64,000 nucleotides of DNA. It comes from Rhizobium sp. NXC24. Its GTDB lineage: Bacteria > Pseudomonadota > Alphaproteobacteria > Rhizobiales > Rhizobiaceae. A model generated the notes under the pieces. It was given only the letters and a program-made list of their open reading frames with translations, was not told where the DNA came from and did no database searches. The stretch lies in contig NZ_CP024311.1 of NCBI RefSeq assembly GCF_002944315.1, positions 3,788,501-3,852,500 of the forward strand, given 5' to 3'. Below, piece after piece: positions 1 through 9,367 of this stretch. The translations under genes and the position numbers were made by a program. Within the stretch, counting starts at the first letter, position 1. Every line of letters starts with the position of its first letter.

Positions 1-769
1 CGCCATTGGCGCCGCGCGCTACCCATGCCTTGAAAGCCTGTTCGCGCAGATCGCGACGCTCAGACGATGTCAGGAACGGCTCTATGATCGAGCGCGACAG
101 AGTGACGGCAAATTTGCCTTCTTCGCCATGCTCGCGCGCCGCCGCGGCCATCGCGTCCCTCAGGAAATCGGGAAGACCAGCGAGGTCAGCTTCTTCGGAG
201 AGGATCAGCGCCCAGCCCTTTTCGTCGGCAAGCACATTCTGCCCGAACTGCGCGCCGAGGCCCGCCAATTTCTCGTTGATCGCGGCGAGCCGTTCCTGCT
301 CCGGCTTGGCGAGCTTGGCGCCCGACTTCACGAAACCCTTCCAATGCCGTTCCAGCACGCGGGTCTCTTCCACGGTCAGGCCAAGCTCCTCACGCGCTTC
401 CCATAGCGCATCGATGCGGGCAAATAGTGCGGCATTCATGCCGATCTTCGAATAATGCCGCGACATCTTCGGCGCGATCTCTCGCTCCAGGGCCTGGATC
501 ACCTCATTGGTATGTGCCCCAGCCCGATTCCAGAATAGAGAGGAGACCCGCGACAGCTCGTCACCGGCGGTTTCGAGCGCAGTGACGGTGTTGGCAAAGG
601 TCGGCGCCTCGCTGTTATCAGCGATCGCATCGATTTCCGCCTCATGAGCCGCAAGCGCTGCGTCAAAGGCAGGCGCAAAATCGGCGTCTTTCACGGCATC
701 GAACCGCGGCAGACCCTGATGTCCGGTCCATTCGACGAGCGCTGGGTTGACGGCGGTTTGGGAAGACAT
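1..769 (-). CDS. M3 family oligopeptidase (Dcp/PrlC-like), N-terminal part
   Basis: This is the first ~256 residues of a zinc metallopeptidase of the M3 family (thimet oligopeptidase / peptidyl-dipeptidase Dcp type), which degrades short peptides in the cytoplasm. The visible part is the helical N-terminal domain, beginning MSSQTAVNPALVEW, with family-typical segments such as FWNRAGAHTNE and LERHWKGFVKSGA. The HExxH zinc site lies beyond the window edge, so activity cannot be judged here. The gene is cut by the left end of the window. The start ATG at 769 is followed by a continuous open frame. Oligopeptidase A and Dcp cannot be told apart from this fragment. Confidence 0.85.
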   Translation of the reverse strand, partial: MSSQTAVNPALVEWTGHQGLPRFDAVKDADFAPAFDAALAAHEAEIDAIADNSEAPTFANTVTALETAGDELSRVSSLFWNRAGAHTNEVIQALEREIAPKMSRHYSKIGMNAALFARIDALWEAREELGLTVEETRVLERHWKGFVKSGAKLAKPEQERLAAINEKLAGLGAQFGQNVLADEKGWALILSEEADLAGLPDFLRDAMAAAAREHGEEGKFAVTLSRSIIEPFLTSSERRDLREQAFKAWVARGANG

Positions 770-869
770 GCAAGGCATCCTTTCGGCAGGCGTCTGATCG
801 AAGCACGATATAAGACCCTCTCCGCCAAATTGGTATGGCGAGGGCGGAACAAATAATGAGGAATGATGG

Positions 870-1511
870 TCAGGCCTTACGCCAGCCGAGCAAGCCGGGC
901 GTCGCATGCCACAAAGCCTGCGCCGCAAAACCCATAAACAGCACGCCGGAGCAGCGTACGATCAGCCGCTCGTGAGCGCGGTAGAACCGCCGGACCGCGC
1001 CCGCGCCGATGATGCCGATGAGAATAAGGTCGGCGGTGACGAAGCCGACGAAAGAAACGGTGAGCAGCAGCGGCAGCGCGCTGAACGTCAATGCGCCGGC
1101 CGAACCCGCCACCAGCGCGGTAAAGGTTGCCAGCGCCACGGGATATCCTTTCGGATTGGTGACGCCGAAGATCAGGCCACGGCGGAAGGGACGGTCGACA
1201 TTGAGCAAGGCCTTGCCATCCTTCTTCGGCTTGGCGGTGACGGCACTCCAGCCGATCCAGGCAAGATAGAAACCGCAGAGCAATCCGAGCAGATCGAATA
1301 CGACGGTGCCGATAGTTTTTGCTCCCACGATTGCAACCAAGGCGAGCGACGACCAAATGATGTCCCCGACGAGATGACCACTCATGAAGAAGGCGCCGGC
1401 CTTGCGCCCCTGCCCCGCGCCGATGCCGAGGAGAGCCAGGAAAGCCGGTCCGGGAATAAGCACATAGAACAGCGCCGCCAGGAAGGCGCCGACGATAAGT
1501 GATTGCGTCAT
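870..1511 (-). CDS. LysE/RhtB family exporter
   Basis: This is a predicted inner-membrane exporter of amino acids or similar small metabolites. The 213-residue product has the usual LysE family length and about six hydrophobic segments. It carries the N-terminal family signature FYVLIPGPAFLALLGIGAGQ followed by the GRKAGAFFMSGHLVGD loop. The gene is divergent from the MarR-type regulator starting at 1671, an arrangement that often means the regulator controls the exporter. Substrate cannot be inferred. A second, distinct LysE-family gene lies at 5116-5757. Confidence 0.88.
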   Translation of the reverse strand: MTQSLIVGAFLAALFYVLIPGPAFLALLGIGAGQGRKAGAFFMSGHLVGDIIWSSLALVAIVGAKTIGTVVFDLLGLLCGFYLAWIGWSAVTAKPKKDGKALLNVDRPFRRGLIFGVTNPKGYPVALATFTALVAGSAGALTFSALPLLLTVSFVGFVTADLILIGIIGAGAVRRFYRAHERLIVRCSGVLFMGFAAQALWHATPGLLGWRKA

Positions 1512-1619
1512 ATTGGAAGTTCCCGCTGATTATCAGCACAGATTAGCAACGCATCTAACCGGGTCAAGTTAAACAAGTCCCTTGAAAGGGCAAGAATCCA
1601 TTGAATTCGGGGGGCGAAA

Positions 1620-1633
1620 TCAATAAAGATTGA
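1620..1633. promoter_or_regulatory. Small inverted repeat in the lysE-marR intergenic region
   Basis: The arms TCAAT and ATTGA are separated by 4 bases and lie 38 bases before the marR start. A CCCTTGAAAGGG palindrome-like string lies further upstream at about 1583. Either could be a MarR operator. The arms are short, so this is tentative. Confidence 0.25.
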
Positions 1634-1670
1634 TCGGGGCCTAAAAACAAGCGTAAGTAGGGAAGCGCTT

Positions 1671-2153
1671 ATGAGCAGCAGGATAGATACGGATTCGCTT
1701 GCCTTTCTTGTGGCGGATTGCGCCCGACTAATGCGGGCGGCCTTCGAGCGGCGCATCATGGTCGCGGGGCTAGGTCTGACGGCAGGGGAAGCACGCACGC
1801 TGATCCAGGTCGCCGCCGTCAACGGCAGCCGGCAACTCGATATTGCCACTCGCATGGGGTTGGAGCCGATGACGGTCAGCGCCTTCCTCGACAAGCTGCA
1901 GGCGCGCGGCCTGATCGAGCGTCAGCCCGATCCGCTCGACCGCCGCGCCAAGCGCATCGTGTTGTCGGAAACGGCCAGCGCCAAGCTGAAGCAGATCGGT
2001 TGCGAGATCTACGCGGTAGAGCAGGACGCGCTACAGGGCGTCGATCATTGCCTGCAGGACGAGCTCCATCATGCGCTCCGGACCTTCCGCAGCAATCTGC
2101 AGAATGCAGAGCTGCCGGCGGAGATGGAGCGCGAATTAAGGCCCGTGGAGTAA
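1671..2153 (+). CDS. MarR family transcriptional regulator
   Basis: This is a winged-helix DNA-binding regulator of 160 residues, the normal MarR length. The helix-turn-helix and wing are visible in the middle: LDIATRMGLEPMTVSAFLDK, then the wing RQPDPLDRRAKRIVLSETA with the conserved D-R-R. A helical dimerisation region follows. It is divergent from the LysE exporter at 870-1511 and may regulate it and itself, although that is inferred only from position. The start ATG at 1671 is preceded by a GGGAAG ribosome-binding site. Confidence 0.9.
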   Translation: MSSRIDTDSLAFLVADCARLMRAAFERRIMVAGLGLTAGEARTLIQVAAVNGSRQLDIATRMGLEPMTVSAFLDKLQARGLIERQPDPLDRRAKRIVLSETASAKLKQIGCEIYAVEQDALQGVDHCLQDELHHALRTFRSNLQNAELPAEMERELRPVE

Positions 2154-2229
2154 ATCCAGCCCTGTGCGCGCGCAAGAAAAACCCGCCTCCGTCAACCGGA
2201 AGCGGGTTCGTATTTATTCGCAAAGCTGA

Positions 2230-3453
2230 TTACTTCGACAGATTGCGCTTGGCGAGCGTGCGCAGGCGCAGCGCGTTGAGCTTGATGAAACCGGCAGCGT
2301 CCTTCTGATCGTAGGCGCCCTGATCGTCTTCGAACGTGACAAGCTTGTCGGAATAGAGCGACTTCGGGCTTTCGCGGCCGATGACCATGACGTTGCCCTT
2401 GTAAAGCTTCAGCGTCACTTCACCTTCGACATGCTCCTGGCTCTTGTCGATTAGCGCCTGCAGCATTTCGCGTTCCGGCGAGAACCAGAAGCCGTAGTAG
2501 ATCAGCTCGGCATAACGGGGCATCAGCTCGTCCTTGAGGTGAGCTGCGCCGCGATCGAGCGTAATGGATTCGATGGCGCGGTGGGCGGCGAGCAGGATGG
2601 TGCCGCCGGGGGTTTCGTAGACGCCACGCGACTTCATGCCGACGTAGCGGTTCTCGACGAGGTCGAGGCGACCGATACCATTGTCACGACCGTAATTGTT
2701 GAGCGTTGCGAGCAGCGTCGCCGGGCTCATGCGCTGCCCGTTGATCGAGACGGCATCGCCCTTTTCGAAGCCGACCTTGATGACGGTTGCCTTGTCGGGA
2801 GCGGACTCGGGTGAAATCGTGCGCATGTGCACATATTCCGGCGCTTCCTGCGACGGATCTTCCAGAACCTTGCCCTCGGACGAGGAGTGCAGCAGGTTGG
2901 CATCGACCGAGAACGGCGCCTCGCCCTTCTTGTCCTTGGCAACCGGAATCTGATGCTTCTCGGCGAATTCGAGCAGGTCGGTGCGGCTCTTGAACGACCA
3001 GTCGCGCCACGGCGCGATGATCTTGATGTCCGGGTTCAGCGCGTAGGCCGAAAGCTCGAAGCGAACCTGGTCGTTGCCCTTGCCGGTCGCGCCATGGGCG
3101 ATCGCATCGGCGCCGGTCTTGCGAGCAATATCGATCAGGTGCTTGGAGATCAGCGGACGAGCGATCGACGTGCCGAGCAGGTAGACGCCTTCATAGACGG
3201 CATTGGCACGGAACATCGGGAAGACGAAATCGCGCACGAATTCTTCGCGCACATCCTCGATGTAGATCTCCTTGATGCCGAGCATCTCAGCCTTCTTGCG
3301 CGCCGGCTCCAGCTCTTCGCCCTGACCGAGATCGGCGGTGAAAGTGACGACTTCTGCGCCAAGCTCCGTCTGCAGCCACTTCAGGATAATCGAGGTGTCG
3401 AGACCGCCGGAATAGGCGAGAACGACTTTCTTCACGTCTTTATGTGATGCCAT
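2230..3453 (-). CDS. argG: argininosuccinate synthase
   Basis: This enzyme joins citrulline and aspartate using ATP to give argininosuccinate, the penultimate step of arginine synthesis, in the cytoplasm. The 407-residue product begins [20 protein letters not shown]. It contains the N-type ATP pyrophosphatase P-loop AYSGGLDTS and the conserved [13 protein letters not shown] segment. The open frame extends 30 codons upstream, but the ATG at 3453 gives the family-standard N-terminus. The gene stands alone on its strand. The parDE pair lies upstream in the same orientation but is probably a separate transcript. Confidence 0.97.
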   Translation of the reverse strand: MASHKDVKKVVLAYSGGLDTSIILKWLQTELGAEVVTFTADLGQGEELEPARKKAEMLGIKEIYIEDVREEFVRDFVFPMFRANAVYEGVYLLGTSIARPLISKHLIDIARKTGADAIAHGATGKGNDQVRFELSAYALNPDIKIIAPWRDWSFKSRTDLLEFAEKHQIPVAKDKKGEAPFSVDANLLHSSSEGKVLEDPSQEAPEYVHMRTISPESAPDKATVIKVGFEKGDAVSINGQRMSPATLLATLNNYGRDNGIGRLDLVENRYVGMKSRGVYETPGGTILLAAHRAIESITLDRGAAHLKDELMPRYAELIYYGFWFSPEREMLQALIDKSQEHVEGEVTLKLYKGNVMVIGRESPKSLYSDKLVTFEDDQGAYDQKDAAGFIKLNALRLRTLAKRNLSK

Positions 3454-3576
3454 GGTGATGAGGTCCGTTTCAATGCGAGCCTGCGGAAAGGCCCCGCAAA
3501 CCCTGTATCGCGGCACTTTTAGCGAGATTATCGCGAGGCGCAAGGGGAAGTGCGGCAGAGTGGTACGGGAGCAGCG

Positions 3577-3867
3577 TCACAGGTGCGCGCCGATATTCAT
3601 TCGCCGATGAAGGATGGGGACGATCGTGAGTGTCTGGACGCCGTCTTTGTAGATAATGAAGTGCGAGCCGTAGGCCAAAGCGAGGTAGTCCGATCTGATG
3701 CCGCCAACTTTGCGACCGCGCGCGGTGCCGTTGAGCAGGGCATGGCAACGATCGCGCATGGCGAAGACGTAATCCTCCGCTTGCTGGTAACCCCATTTTT
3801 CCTCGGTGTAGTCATAGATTTGATCGATATCGGACGCTGCCTTGGGCGAAAAGATCAATTTCTTCAT
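3577..3867 (-). CDS. parE: RelE/ParE family toxin
   Basis: This is the 96-residue toxin of a type II toxin-antitoxin module. The sequence follows the ParE pattern: N-terminal FSPKAASDIDQIYDY, central ALLNGTARGRKVGGIRS, and C-terminal IIYKDGVQTLTIVPILHRRMN, which is typical of the RelE/ParE fold. Its ATG overlaps the stop codon of the antitoxin gene by four bases (ATGA), indicating translational coupling. ParE proteins poison gyrase and RelE proteins cleave mRNA; the actual target of this one is not known. The module sits between argG and an SDR gene. Confidence 0.88.
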   Translation of the reverse strand: MKKLIFSPKAASDIDQIYDYTEEKWGYQQAEDYVFAMRDRCHALLNGTARGRKVGGIRSDYLALAYGSHFIIYKDGVQTLTIVPILHRRMNIGAHL

Positions 3868-4109
3868 CGCTGATTGCGCAACATTCGCTTTCTTTCGATA
3901 AAGCCGTTGAAATCAAATTCCTCCGGCTCTCCCGATGCCTCCCCCTCCGCGATGGCAGCCGCGATTGCTTCTATTTCCGCCCTACTACGCAACAGTTGCA
4001 GCGCGGCGTCGATGACTTCGCTCGGCGAATCGTAATTGCCGTGGCTGATCTGTTCGCCGATGAACGCATCCATCTGCTCGTCGATTTCTACGGACATATG
4101 TTTTGTCAC
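3864..4109 (-). CDS. parD: ParD-like antitoxin
   Basis: This is the antitoxin partner of the ParE-like protein. It contains an N-terminal ribbon-helix-helix-type segment (MSVEIDEQMDAFIGEQISHG, then YDSPSEVIDAALQLL) and an acidic C-terminal tail that would wrap the toxin (EGEASGEPEEFDFNGFIERK). A GGAG ribosome-binding site nine bases upstream supports the GTG start at 4109 (81 residues). An ATG at 4097 gives 77 residues, and longer frames reach 4154. ParD proteins usually repress their own operon. Confidence 0.85.
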   Translation of the reverse strand: MTKHMSVEIDEQMDAFIGEQISHGNYDSPSEVIDAALQLLRSRAEIEAIAAAIAEGEASGEPEEFDFNGFIERKRMLRNQR

Positions 4110-4195
4110 GGACACGACCTCCAGCCGGTTTGACTTGGTTTCGGAAAATACCATATTCGGCTGCGAGCAAACAATGCCTGGGAGGGCGTCCGTCC

Positions 4196-5050
4196 GTGAC
4201 CGATATTCAACAGATTTTCAAGAAATCCAATGTCGCCGTCATCACCGGCGGCGCGTCCGGTATTGGCTTTGCGGCCGCGAAATATTTCGCAAAGCTCGGC
4301 ATGAGCGTCGCCATCGCCGATCTCGGCCGCGACCGGCTGGCCGCTGCACGCGCCGAGCTCGAAGCGATCGCCGGGGTGGACCAGATCATGGCCGTCGAGA
4401 CCGACGTTGCCCATAAGGAACAGCTCGAAGCTCTCGAACGCGCCGTCCTGCAGCATTTCGGCCGGGTGCATGTGCTGATGAACAATGCCGGCATCGGGCC
4501 GGAAACCTCGATCTTCAGCCCGCAGGCCGGTTGGGACAACATTCTCGGCGTCAATCTCCTGGGTGTCATCAACGGCACGCGCGTCTTCGGACCCGGCATG
4601 CTGGCCCATGGAAAGCCCGGCCTGATCATTAACACCGGTTCGAAGCAGGGCATCACCACGCCGCCGGGCAATCCCGCCTATAACGTCTCCAAGGCCGGCG
4701 TAAAGGTCTTCACCGAGGCGCTGCAGCACGAGCTGCGCAACACCGCAGGCGCCAAGATATCGGCGCATCTCCTGATCCCCGGATTCGTCTTTACCGGCCT
4801 GACCAAGGGCGACCGCCAGGAAAAGCCTGAAGCAGCCTGGACGCCGGAGCAGACGGTCGATTTCATGGTGGAGAGCCTCGAGCGGGGCGATTTCTACATC
4901 CTCTGCCCGGACAATGATGTTGCTCGGTCGACGGACGAACGCCGCATGCTCTGGGCCGCAGGCGATATCATCGAAAACCGCCCGCCATTGTCCCGTTGGC
5001 ATCCTGACTACGCCGACAAATTCAAGGCATTCCTGGAAAACAAGGATTGA
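4196..5050 (+). CDS. SDR family NAD(P)-dependent oxidoreductase
   Basis: This is a classical short-chain dehydrogenase/reductase of 284 residues. The cofactor motif TGGASGIG is at residues 17-24 and NNAG at 96-99. The catalytic residues are Ser149, Tyr162 and Lys166 in YNVSK. Substrate is not predictable. The open frame begins at 4103, but the GTG at 4196 has a strong GGGAGGG ribosome-binding site about nine bases upstream and gives a normal N-terminus close to the Rossmann fold. It lies divergent from parDE and just upstream of a LysE-family exporter on the same strand. Confidence 0.9.
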   Translation: MTDIQQIFKKSNVAVITGGASGIGFAAAKYFAKLGMSVAIADLGRDRLAAARAELEAIAGVDQIMAVETDVAHKEQLEALERAVLQHFGRVHVLMNNAGIGPETSIFSPQAGWDNILGVNLLGVINGTRVFGPGMLAHGKPGLIINTGSKQGITTPPGNPAYNVSKAGVKVFTEALQHELRNTAGAKISAHLLIPGFVFTGLTKGDRQEKPEAAWTPEQTVDFMVESLERGDFYILCPDNDVARSTDERRMLWAAGDIIENRPPLSRWHPDYADKFKAFLENKD

Positions 5051-5115
5051 TTTGCAAATACTCGAAAGCCGAATAAGAAAGCGCTGATACTCTTTTCCGG
5101 CTTTCGGAGCATGTC

Positions 5116-5757
5116 ATGGACTTCATACCCAGCCTGACGACCCTTCTGGCTTTTTCGGCGGCCAGCCTGCTGCTTGCGGCAACCCCCGGCCCCGATATGA
5201 CCCTGTCGATCAGCCGTGCATTGGCGCAGGGCAAGAAGGCAGCGCTTTTCGTAGTCCTCGGCACCAGCTTCGGCATCGTCGTCCATACATTCCTGGTGGC
5301 TTTTGGCGTTTCGGCACTGATTACCGCCTCGCCGCTCGCCTTCACGATCCTGAAAACCGGTGGCGCCGGCTATCTGCTGTGGTTGGCGATCCAGGCGATC
5401 CGCTTCGGCTCCAGCCTGTCGGTCAAGAAGGTGGATATGGCAAAGGGCACTCCGCTCGCCAATATCTCCACCGGCTTCTGGGTCAATCTGCTGAACCCGA
5501 AGGTCATCATCTTCTTCATGACCTTCCTGCCGCAGTTCGTCACTGCGGGCGATCCGGCGGTCACGCAAAAGCTCCTGTTCCTGGGCTTCTTCTTCATCAT
5601 GATCGGCATGCCGGTCAACGCGCTCGTCGTGCTTGCCGCCGACCGCCTGTCGACCTGGCTGCAGAAGAACCGCGGCGTCATGCGCGGCCTCGATTACGCC
5701 TTTGCGAGCGTCTTTTCGGTCTTCGCAGTGAAGATCTTCCTCACCCATTCTCGCTGA
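5116..5757 (+). CDS. LysE family translocator
   Basis: This is a predicted inner-membrane exporter of 213 residues with six hydrophobic segments. The family signature is LLLAATPGPDMTLSISRALA near the N-terminus, followed by GKKAALFVVLGTSFGIVVH and the conserved GFWVNLLNPKVIIFFMTFLP. It follows the SDR gene by 65 bases on the same strand. Its last 17 bases overlap, tail to tail, the small membrane-protein gene on the opposite strand. The substrate is unknown. Confidence 0.9.
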   Translation: MDFIPSLTTLLAFSAASLLLAATPGPDMTLSISRALAQGKKAALFVVLGTSFGIVVHTFLVAFGVSALITASPLAFTILKTGGAGYLLWLAIQAIRFGSSLSVKKVDMAKGTPLANISTGFWVNLLNPKVIIFFMTFLPQFVTAGDPAVTQKLLFLGFFFIMIGMPVNALVVLAADRLSTWLQKNRGVMRGLDYAFASVFSVFAVKIFLTHSR

Positions 5758-6169
5758 GAGCGGGGCCGCGCCCAGCGAACCGGCCGGCGATCCACCAGTA
5801 GACGGTGGCGCTGACGGCTCCGAGAAAGGCAAAACAAACGACGATGGTGATCAGATTGAGGGTTTGCGGCCGTTCCACGCTCCCCGAGATCACAACCGAT
5901 GCCGACGCTGACAGCAAGGCGCCGTAGATGGCGTAACCGTACCAACGGCGCATGCCGCGCCATTCGAAAATCGCAATGACGACAAGCGATGGCAGGATGC
6001 TGACGATCATCGCGAGCTTGGTCAGCATGACGGTGAGGGCGAAGAGCTCAGGGGCGGCCGTTCCCGGCATGGTCCAGGCGGCGACGCAAGCCAACACGAA
6101 GCCCATCAGAACACAGGCGCCGAGATAGCCCCAAAGGAGCCGCATCGGCCTGCGCAATCCGAGAAGCAT
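5741..6169 (-). CDS. hypothetical four-helix membrane protein
   Basis: This 142-residue protein has four clear hydrophobic segments (WGYLGACVLMGFVLACVAAW, a second near residues 45-65, then YAIYGALLSASASVVISG, and LITIVVCFAFLGAVSATVYW). I do not recognise a named family. The ATG at 6169 begins six bases after the rlmN stop and is preceded by GAGGATTGAGG, so it is probably cotranscribed with rlmN. The open frame runs further upstream inside rlmN, but there it is only a shadow of that gene. The function is unknown. Confidence 0.75.
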   Translation of the reverse strand: MLLGLRRPMRLLWGYLGACVLMGFVLACVAAWTMPGTAAPELFALTVMLTKLAMIVSILPSLVVIAIFEWRGMRRWYGYAIYGALLSASASVVISGSVERPQTLNLITIVVCFAFLGAVSATVYWWIAGRFAGRGPALSENG

Positions 6170-6174
6170 CGACC

Positions 6175-7410
6175 TCAATCCTCGCCATGGTTGGCGATCA
6201 TCATGGCCTCGAAGGCCAGCCGTTCGGTCTTGCGCATACGCTCCGATTCCGACTTCAACTGGCCGCAGGCGGCGAGAATGTCGCGGCCGCGCGGCGTACG
6301 GATCGGCGAGGCGTAGCCGGCCGAATTGATGAAATCGGCAAACTTCTCGATCTGCTCCCAGTCCGAACACTGATAGTTCGTGCCCGGCCAAGGATTGAAG
6401 GGGATGAGATTGATCTTGGCCGGAATGCCCTTCAGGAGCTGGATCAGCCCCTTGGCATCCTCGAGGCTGTCGTTGACGCCCTTCAGCATCACATATTCGA
6501 AGGTGATGCGCCGGGCGTTCGAAAGGCCGGGATAGGCGCGGCAGGCGTCCATCAATTCCTTCAGCGGATATTTCTTGTTGATCGGCACAAGCATGTCGCG
6601 CAGATCGTCGCGCACCGCATGCAGCGAGATCGCCAGCATAACGCCGATCTCCTCGCCGGTGCGATAGATTTCCGGCACGACGCCGGAGGTGGAGAGCGTG
6701 ATGCGGCGCTTGGAGAGCGACAGGCCATCGCCATCGGAGGCAATCAGCAGCGCCGTCTTGACGCTGTCGAAATTGTAGAGCGGCTCGCCCATGCCCATCA
6801 TCACGATATTGCTGACCTTGCGGCCTTCGGCGGGCATGATCGTCCCTTGCGGCGCTTCGCGATCCGGGAAATCGCCGAGCCGGTCGCGCGCCAGGAGTAG
6901 CTGCGACAGGATCTCCTCCGCCGTCAGGTTGCGGACGAGGCGCTGCGTGCCGGTGTGACAGAACGAACAGGTGAGCGAGCAGCCGACCTGGCTGGAAATG
7001 CAGAGCGTGCCGCGGCCCTCTTCCGGAATATAGACGGTCTCCACTTCAACCGGCCGTCCGGCGCCGCGCGGCGGGAAGCGCAACAGCCATTTGCGGGTGC
7101 CATCATTGGAAACCTGCTCTTCGACGATCTCCGGCCGGGCGATGGTGAAATGCGTCTTCAGCATTTCGCGCATGTCCTTGGAGACATTCGCCATGGCATC
7201 GAAATCGGAGACGCCGCGCACATAGATCCAGTTCCAGAGCTGGCTAACGCGCATCTTGATCTGCTTGTCGGAGACGCCCTTTTCCTTGAGCGCCGCACCC
7301 ATTTCCTCGCGGGTCAGGCCGATCAGCGACGGCTTCGGCGAAAGCTCGACCGGCTGCGAGACGGGCATCGGCTTCAGCTTGGATGGGGTCATGACATCGA
7401 TCGCGGACAT
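6175..7410 (-). CDS. rlmN: dual-specificity 23S rRNA/tRNA adenine C2-methyltransferase
   Basis: RlmN is a radical-SAM enzyme that methylates C2 of A2503 in 23S rRNA and A37 in several tRNAs. The product is 411 residues from the ATG at 7410 ([13 protein letters not shown]). The radical-SAM cluster motif [14 protein letters not shown] is present, as are the [10 protein letters not shown] glycine-rich motif and the C-terminal segment [12 protein letters not shown] with the resolving cysteine. The frame can be extended to 7527, but the extra residues lack a good ribosome-binding site. A small membrane-protein gene follows six bases downstream. Confidence 0.96.
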   Translation of the reverse strand: MSAIDVMTPSKLKPMPVSQPVELSPKPSLIGLTREEMGAALKEKGVSDKQIKMRVSQLWNWIYVRGVSDFDAMANVSKDMREMLKTHFTIARPEIVEEQVSNDGTRKWLLRFPPRGAGRPVEVETVYIPEEGRGTLCISSQVGCSLTCSFCHTGTQRLVRNLTAEEILSQLLLARDRLGDFPDREAPQGTIMPAEGRKVSNIVMMGMGEPLYNFDSVKTALLIASDGDGLSLSKRRITLSTSGVVPEIYRTGEEIGVMLAISLHAVRDDLRDMLVPINKKYPLKELMDACRAYPGLSNARRITFEYVMLKGVNDSLEDAKGLIQLLKGIPAKINLIPFNPWPGTNYQCSDWEQIEKFADFINSAGYASPIRTPRGRDILAACGQLKSESERMRKTERLAFEAMMIANHGED

Positions 7411-7582
7411 AGGATCATTCCAATGGTTCATATCGGCGATGCCCCAAAGCCGGAAAGCTGCGGGCGCGGGCAAGGCACTGAGATCAGAAGGTTCATCTGG
7501 TAGCGGGGCAAGAAATTGCGAATACACCGCTCGTTGGGGCGGCCTTTAGCATTAATTTCAGCCCGCGTCATCCCTCTTGAAG

Positions 7583-7614
7583 AAAAGCAAAAGGCCAGCC
7601 ATCAGGCCGGCCTC
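7583..7614 (-). terminator. Rho-independent terminator after ialB
   Basis: Read on the minus strand, AGGCCGGCC and GGCTGGCCT form a strong stem with a TGAT loop, followed by a T-rich tract. It lies about 60 bases after the IalB-family gene, on the correct strand to end that transcript. Confidence 0.8.
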
Positions 7615-7673
7615 ATCGCTTCGGTTTCGACAGAACCTGCGATCACTTTGACGTGATCGCGGCATCATCGATC

Positions 7674-8237
7674 TTATTTGCAGCTTTCGATCTGCTTCAG
7701 TGCGGCACTGACGCCCTTCAGCGAGTAGGTGTAGGAGGTGCCGGTGCCCTTCTTCGAGGTCGCGGTGACCTTCAGCGAATGGCCGGACTTGAGCGCTGCG
7801 ACCAGCGCCGGCTCCTGCGCGGCATTCTCGACCCAGGCCGCCTTGTCCTTGGTGAACATCACGAAGGTCTTGTTGTCGATGACGACGTCGACCTTGGAAT
7901 TTTCCTTGAGCGGATAGCCCATCATCGCCTGCGGTTCATAGGAGATGTTCTGACCCGGACGCTGGGAAACGATGAAGAAGTTGTCGCCGTGATCGATACC
8001 GGAAGCCGGCAACTTGGCTGTCGGCACGGAGAGAACGTAGCAGACCTTGCCAGCCCCGGACTGGTAGGAATAGGCGCCCCAGGCGTCGAACTGCTGGATG
8101 CGCGTCGGAGCCACCGGTGCCGCCGCCTGCGCCTGTGCGGGCGCTGCTGCCTGCTTCTTGGTCTTCGTCTGCGCGGATGCGATGCCGGTGCCGGCCAGAA
8201 CGAGAGAGAGGGCGATTGCGAAGCTTTTTACAAACAT
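7674..8237 (-). CDS. invasion-associated locus B (IalB) family protein
   Basis: This is an exported protein of 187 residues. A signal peptide (FAIALSLVLAGTGIASAQ) is followed by an Ala/Gln/Pro-rich spacer and the IalB domain, with conserved features such as WGAYSYQ, KVCYVLSVP and FFIVSQRP. In Bartonella, IalB family members contribute to erythrocyte invasion; in rhizobia the role is unknown and presumably envelope-related. Two cysteines, one mid-protein and one near the C-terminus (IESCK), could form a disulfide. The ATG at 8237 has an AGGAAACC ribosome-binding site. A terminator follows at 7583-7614. Confidence 0.87.
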   Translation of the reverse strand: MFVKSFAIALSLVLAGTGIASAQTKTKKQAAAPAQAQAAAPVAPTRIQQFDAWGAYSYQSGAGKVCYVLSVPTAKLPASGIDHGDNFFIVSQRPGQNISYEPQAMMGYPLKENSKVDVVIDNKTFVMFTKDKAAWVENAAQEPALVAALKSGHSLKVTATSKKGTGTSYTYSLKGVSAALKQIESCK

Positions 8238-8569
8238 GGTTTCCTGCCGATTTCTTGCGGTCCAGAGCTCAAGGCGATTTCAAGTAACGCACGCCTATGC
8301 TCGTGAGCTGCCCTATTTTGACTTTATTTAGGTTACCAAACCGTCAACGGAGCGGTAATTGCCCCTGATCTGTGCCGTTTCAGCCCATGTGGAGCCGGGC
8401 CTGAAATGCATCAGGAGGAATTGGAAAACCCGGATGGCGGAACACCATCCTATGGGATCGATTTAAGACAGAAAGATTCGGGCAAGAGTTTGACCTCTCT
8501 AAAATCAGGAAGATCTCATAAAGGTCTGGAAACCCGGCAGGAATCCCGTCGCCATCGATCGGACGCGGA
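8238..8569. other. Intergenic region upstream of ialB
   Basis: This 332-base gap holds the ialB promoter region on the minus strand and the 3' side of the DUF1232 gene. Short open frames here have no ribosome-binding site and low-complexity composition. I see no convincing RNA gene or repeat. Confidence 0.5.
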
Positions 8570-9004
8570 TCAAGCCGCTTTTGCGGCCTCGGGCTCGTCG
8601 GCCAAGGCCCGGTCGGCGGCGTCATAGTGCTCCTGGCGGATGTGGCCTTTGATCATGCCGAAGGCGAGCGTCAGCACCGCGACATCATCCGAAAAGCCGA
8701 TGACGGCGAAGAAATCCGGGATGATGTCGACCGGCATGACGAAATAGCCGAGGGCAGCCAGCAAAATGCCACGGACGCGCGTCGGCGTTTGCGGGTCGAG
8801 CGCGCAATAGAAAGCCGCGACGACATCGCGGGAAAACGGGATATACCGTGCTGCCTTGCGCAAGGTCGGCCAGAACTTGCTGCGCACCGTCTTCTCCTGC
8901 CGATCTTGGGTCTCCTCGTCACCAGGCATCAGGATTTCCCCATACTTGATGTCATCCATTCCATTCATCCCTATAGGAAGCCCTTCCCGGGCCGCATCAG
9001 ACAT
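8570..9004 (-). CDS. YkvA/DUF1232 family protein
   Basis: This is a 144-residue protein whose central part is the DUF1232 (YkvA) domain: FYCALDPQTPTRVRGILLAA, followed by YFVMPVDIIPDFFAVIGFSD, the family hallmark. The domain contains one or two hydrophobic segments and is probably membrane-associated. Its molecular role is unknown. The N-terminus is acidic and poorly conserved. The start at 9004 has an AGGGG site about eleven bases upstream; an internal ATG is possible. It lies 21 bases after phhB on the same strand and may be cotranscribed with it. Confidence 0.85.
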   Translation of the reverse strand: MSDAAREGLPIGMNGMDDIKYGEILMPGDEETQDRQEKTVRSKFWPTLRKAARYIPFSRDVVAAFYCALDPQTPTRVRGILLAALGYFVMPVDIIPDFFAVIGFSDDVAVLTLAFGMIKGHIRQEHYDAADRALADEPEAAKAA

Positions 9005-9025
9005 ATGGTGATCGGCCCCTGCGAT

Positions 9026-9331
9026 TCAATCGGCGCGCCGGGCCGCGGCCTTTTCCATCGCCTTGGCGAGTTTAATGTCATGCTCCGTCAAGCCACCGGC
9101 GTCATGCGTCGTCAGTTTCACGTCGACGCGGGAATAGACGTTGAACCATTCAGGATGATGATTGAACTTTTCCGCCGCCAAGGCCGCCTCTGTCATGAAG
9201 CCGAAAGCTTCGACAAAATTGCGGAATTTGAAGCTCTTCGACATGGAGAGGCGATCGGCCGCCAGGGTCCAACCGCTAAGGCCGGCCAGGTTTTCATCGA
9301 TTGCCGCCGGTTCCAGCTTTTCGTATTTCAT
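9026..9331 (-). CDS. phhB: 4a-hydroxytetrahydrobiopterin dehydratase (pterin-4a-carbinolamine dehydratase)
   Basis: This enzyme dehydrates the 4a-hydroxy-pterin formed by phenylalanine hydroxylase, or a related pterin, and so recycles the cofactor. The product is 101 residues, the family norm. The conserved active-site segment [20 protein letters not shown] is intact, including the histidine pair, as is the C-terminal LTEHDIKLA. The ATG at 9331 has an AGAGGAG ribosome-binding site; the frame upstream to 9379 is discounted. The gene is divergent from the phosphatase gene at 9368, with only 36 bases between the two starts. Confidence 0.93.
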   Translation of the reverse strand: MKYEKLEPAAIDENLAGLSGWTLAADRLSMSKSFKFRNFVEAFGFMTEAALAAEKFNHHPEWFNVYSRVDVKLTTHDAGGLTEHDIKLAKAMEKAAARRAD

Positions 9332-9367
9332 GGCAATATCACTCCTCTTTATCGGTTGAACGATACT

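Noticed and set aside
8627..9367. Upstream extension of the tyrosine-phosphatase frame
   Set aside because: The extension runs antisense through phhB and the DUF1232 gene. The P-loop phosphatase family starts at [10 protein letters not shown].
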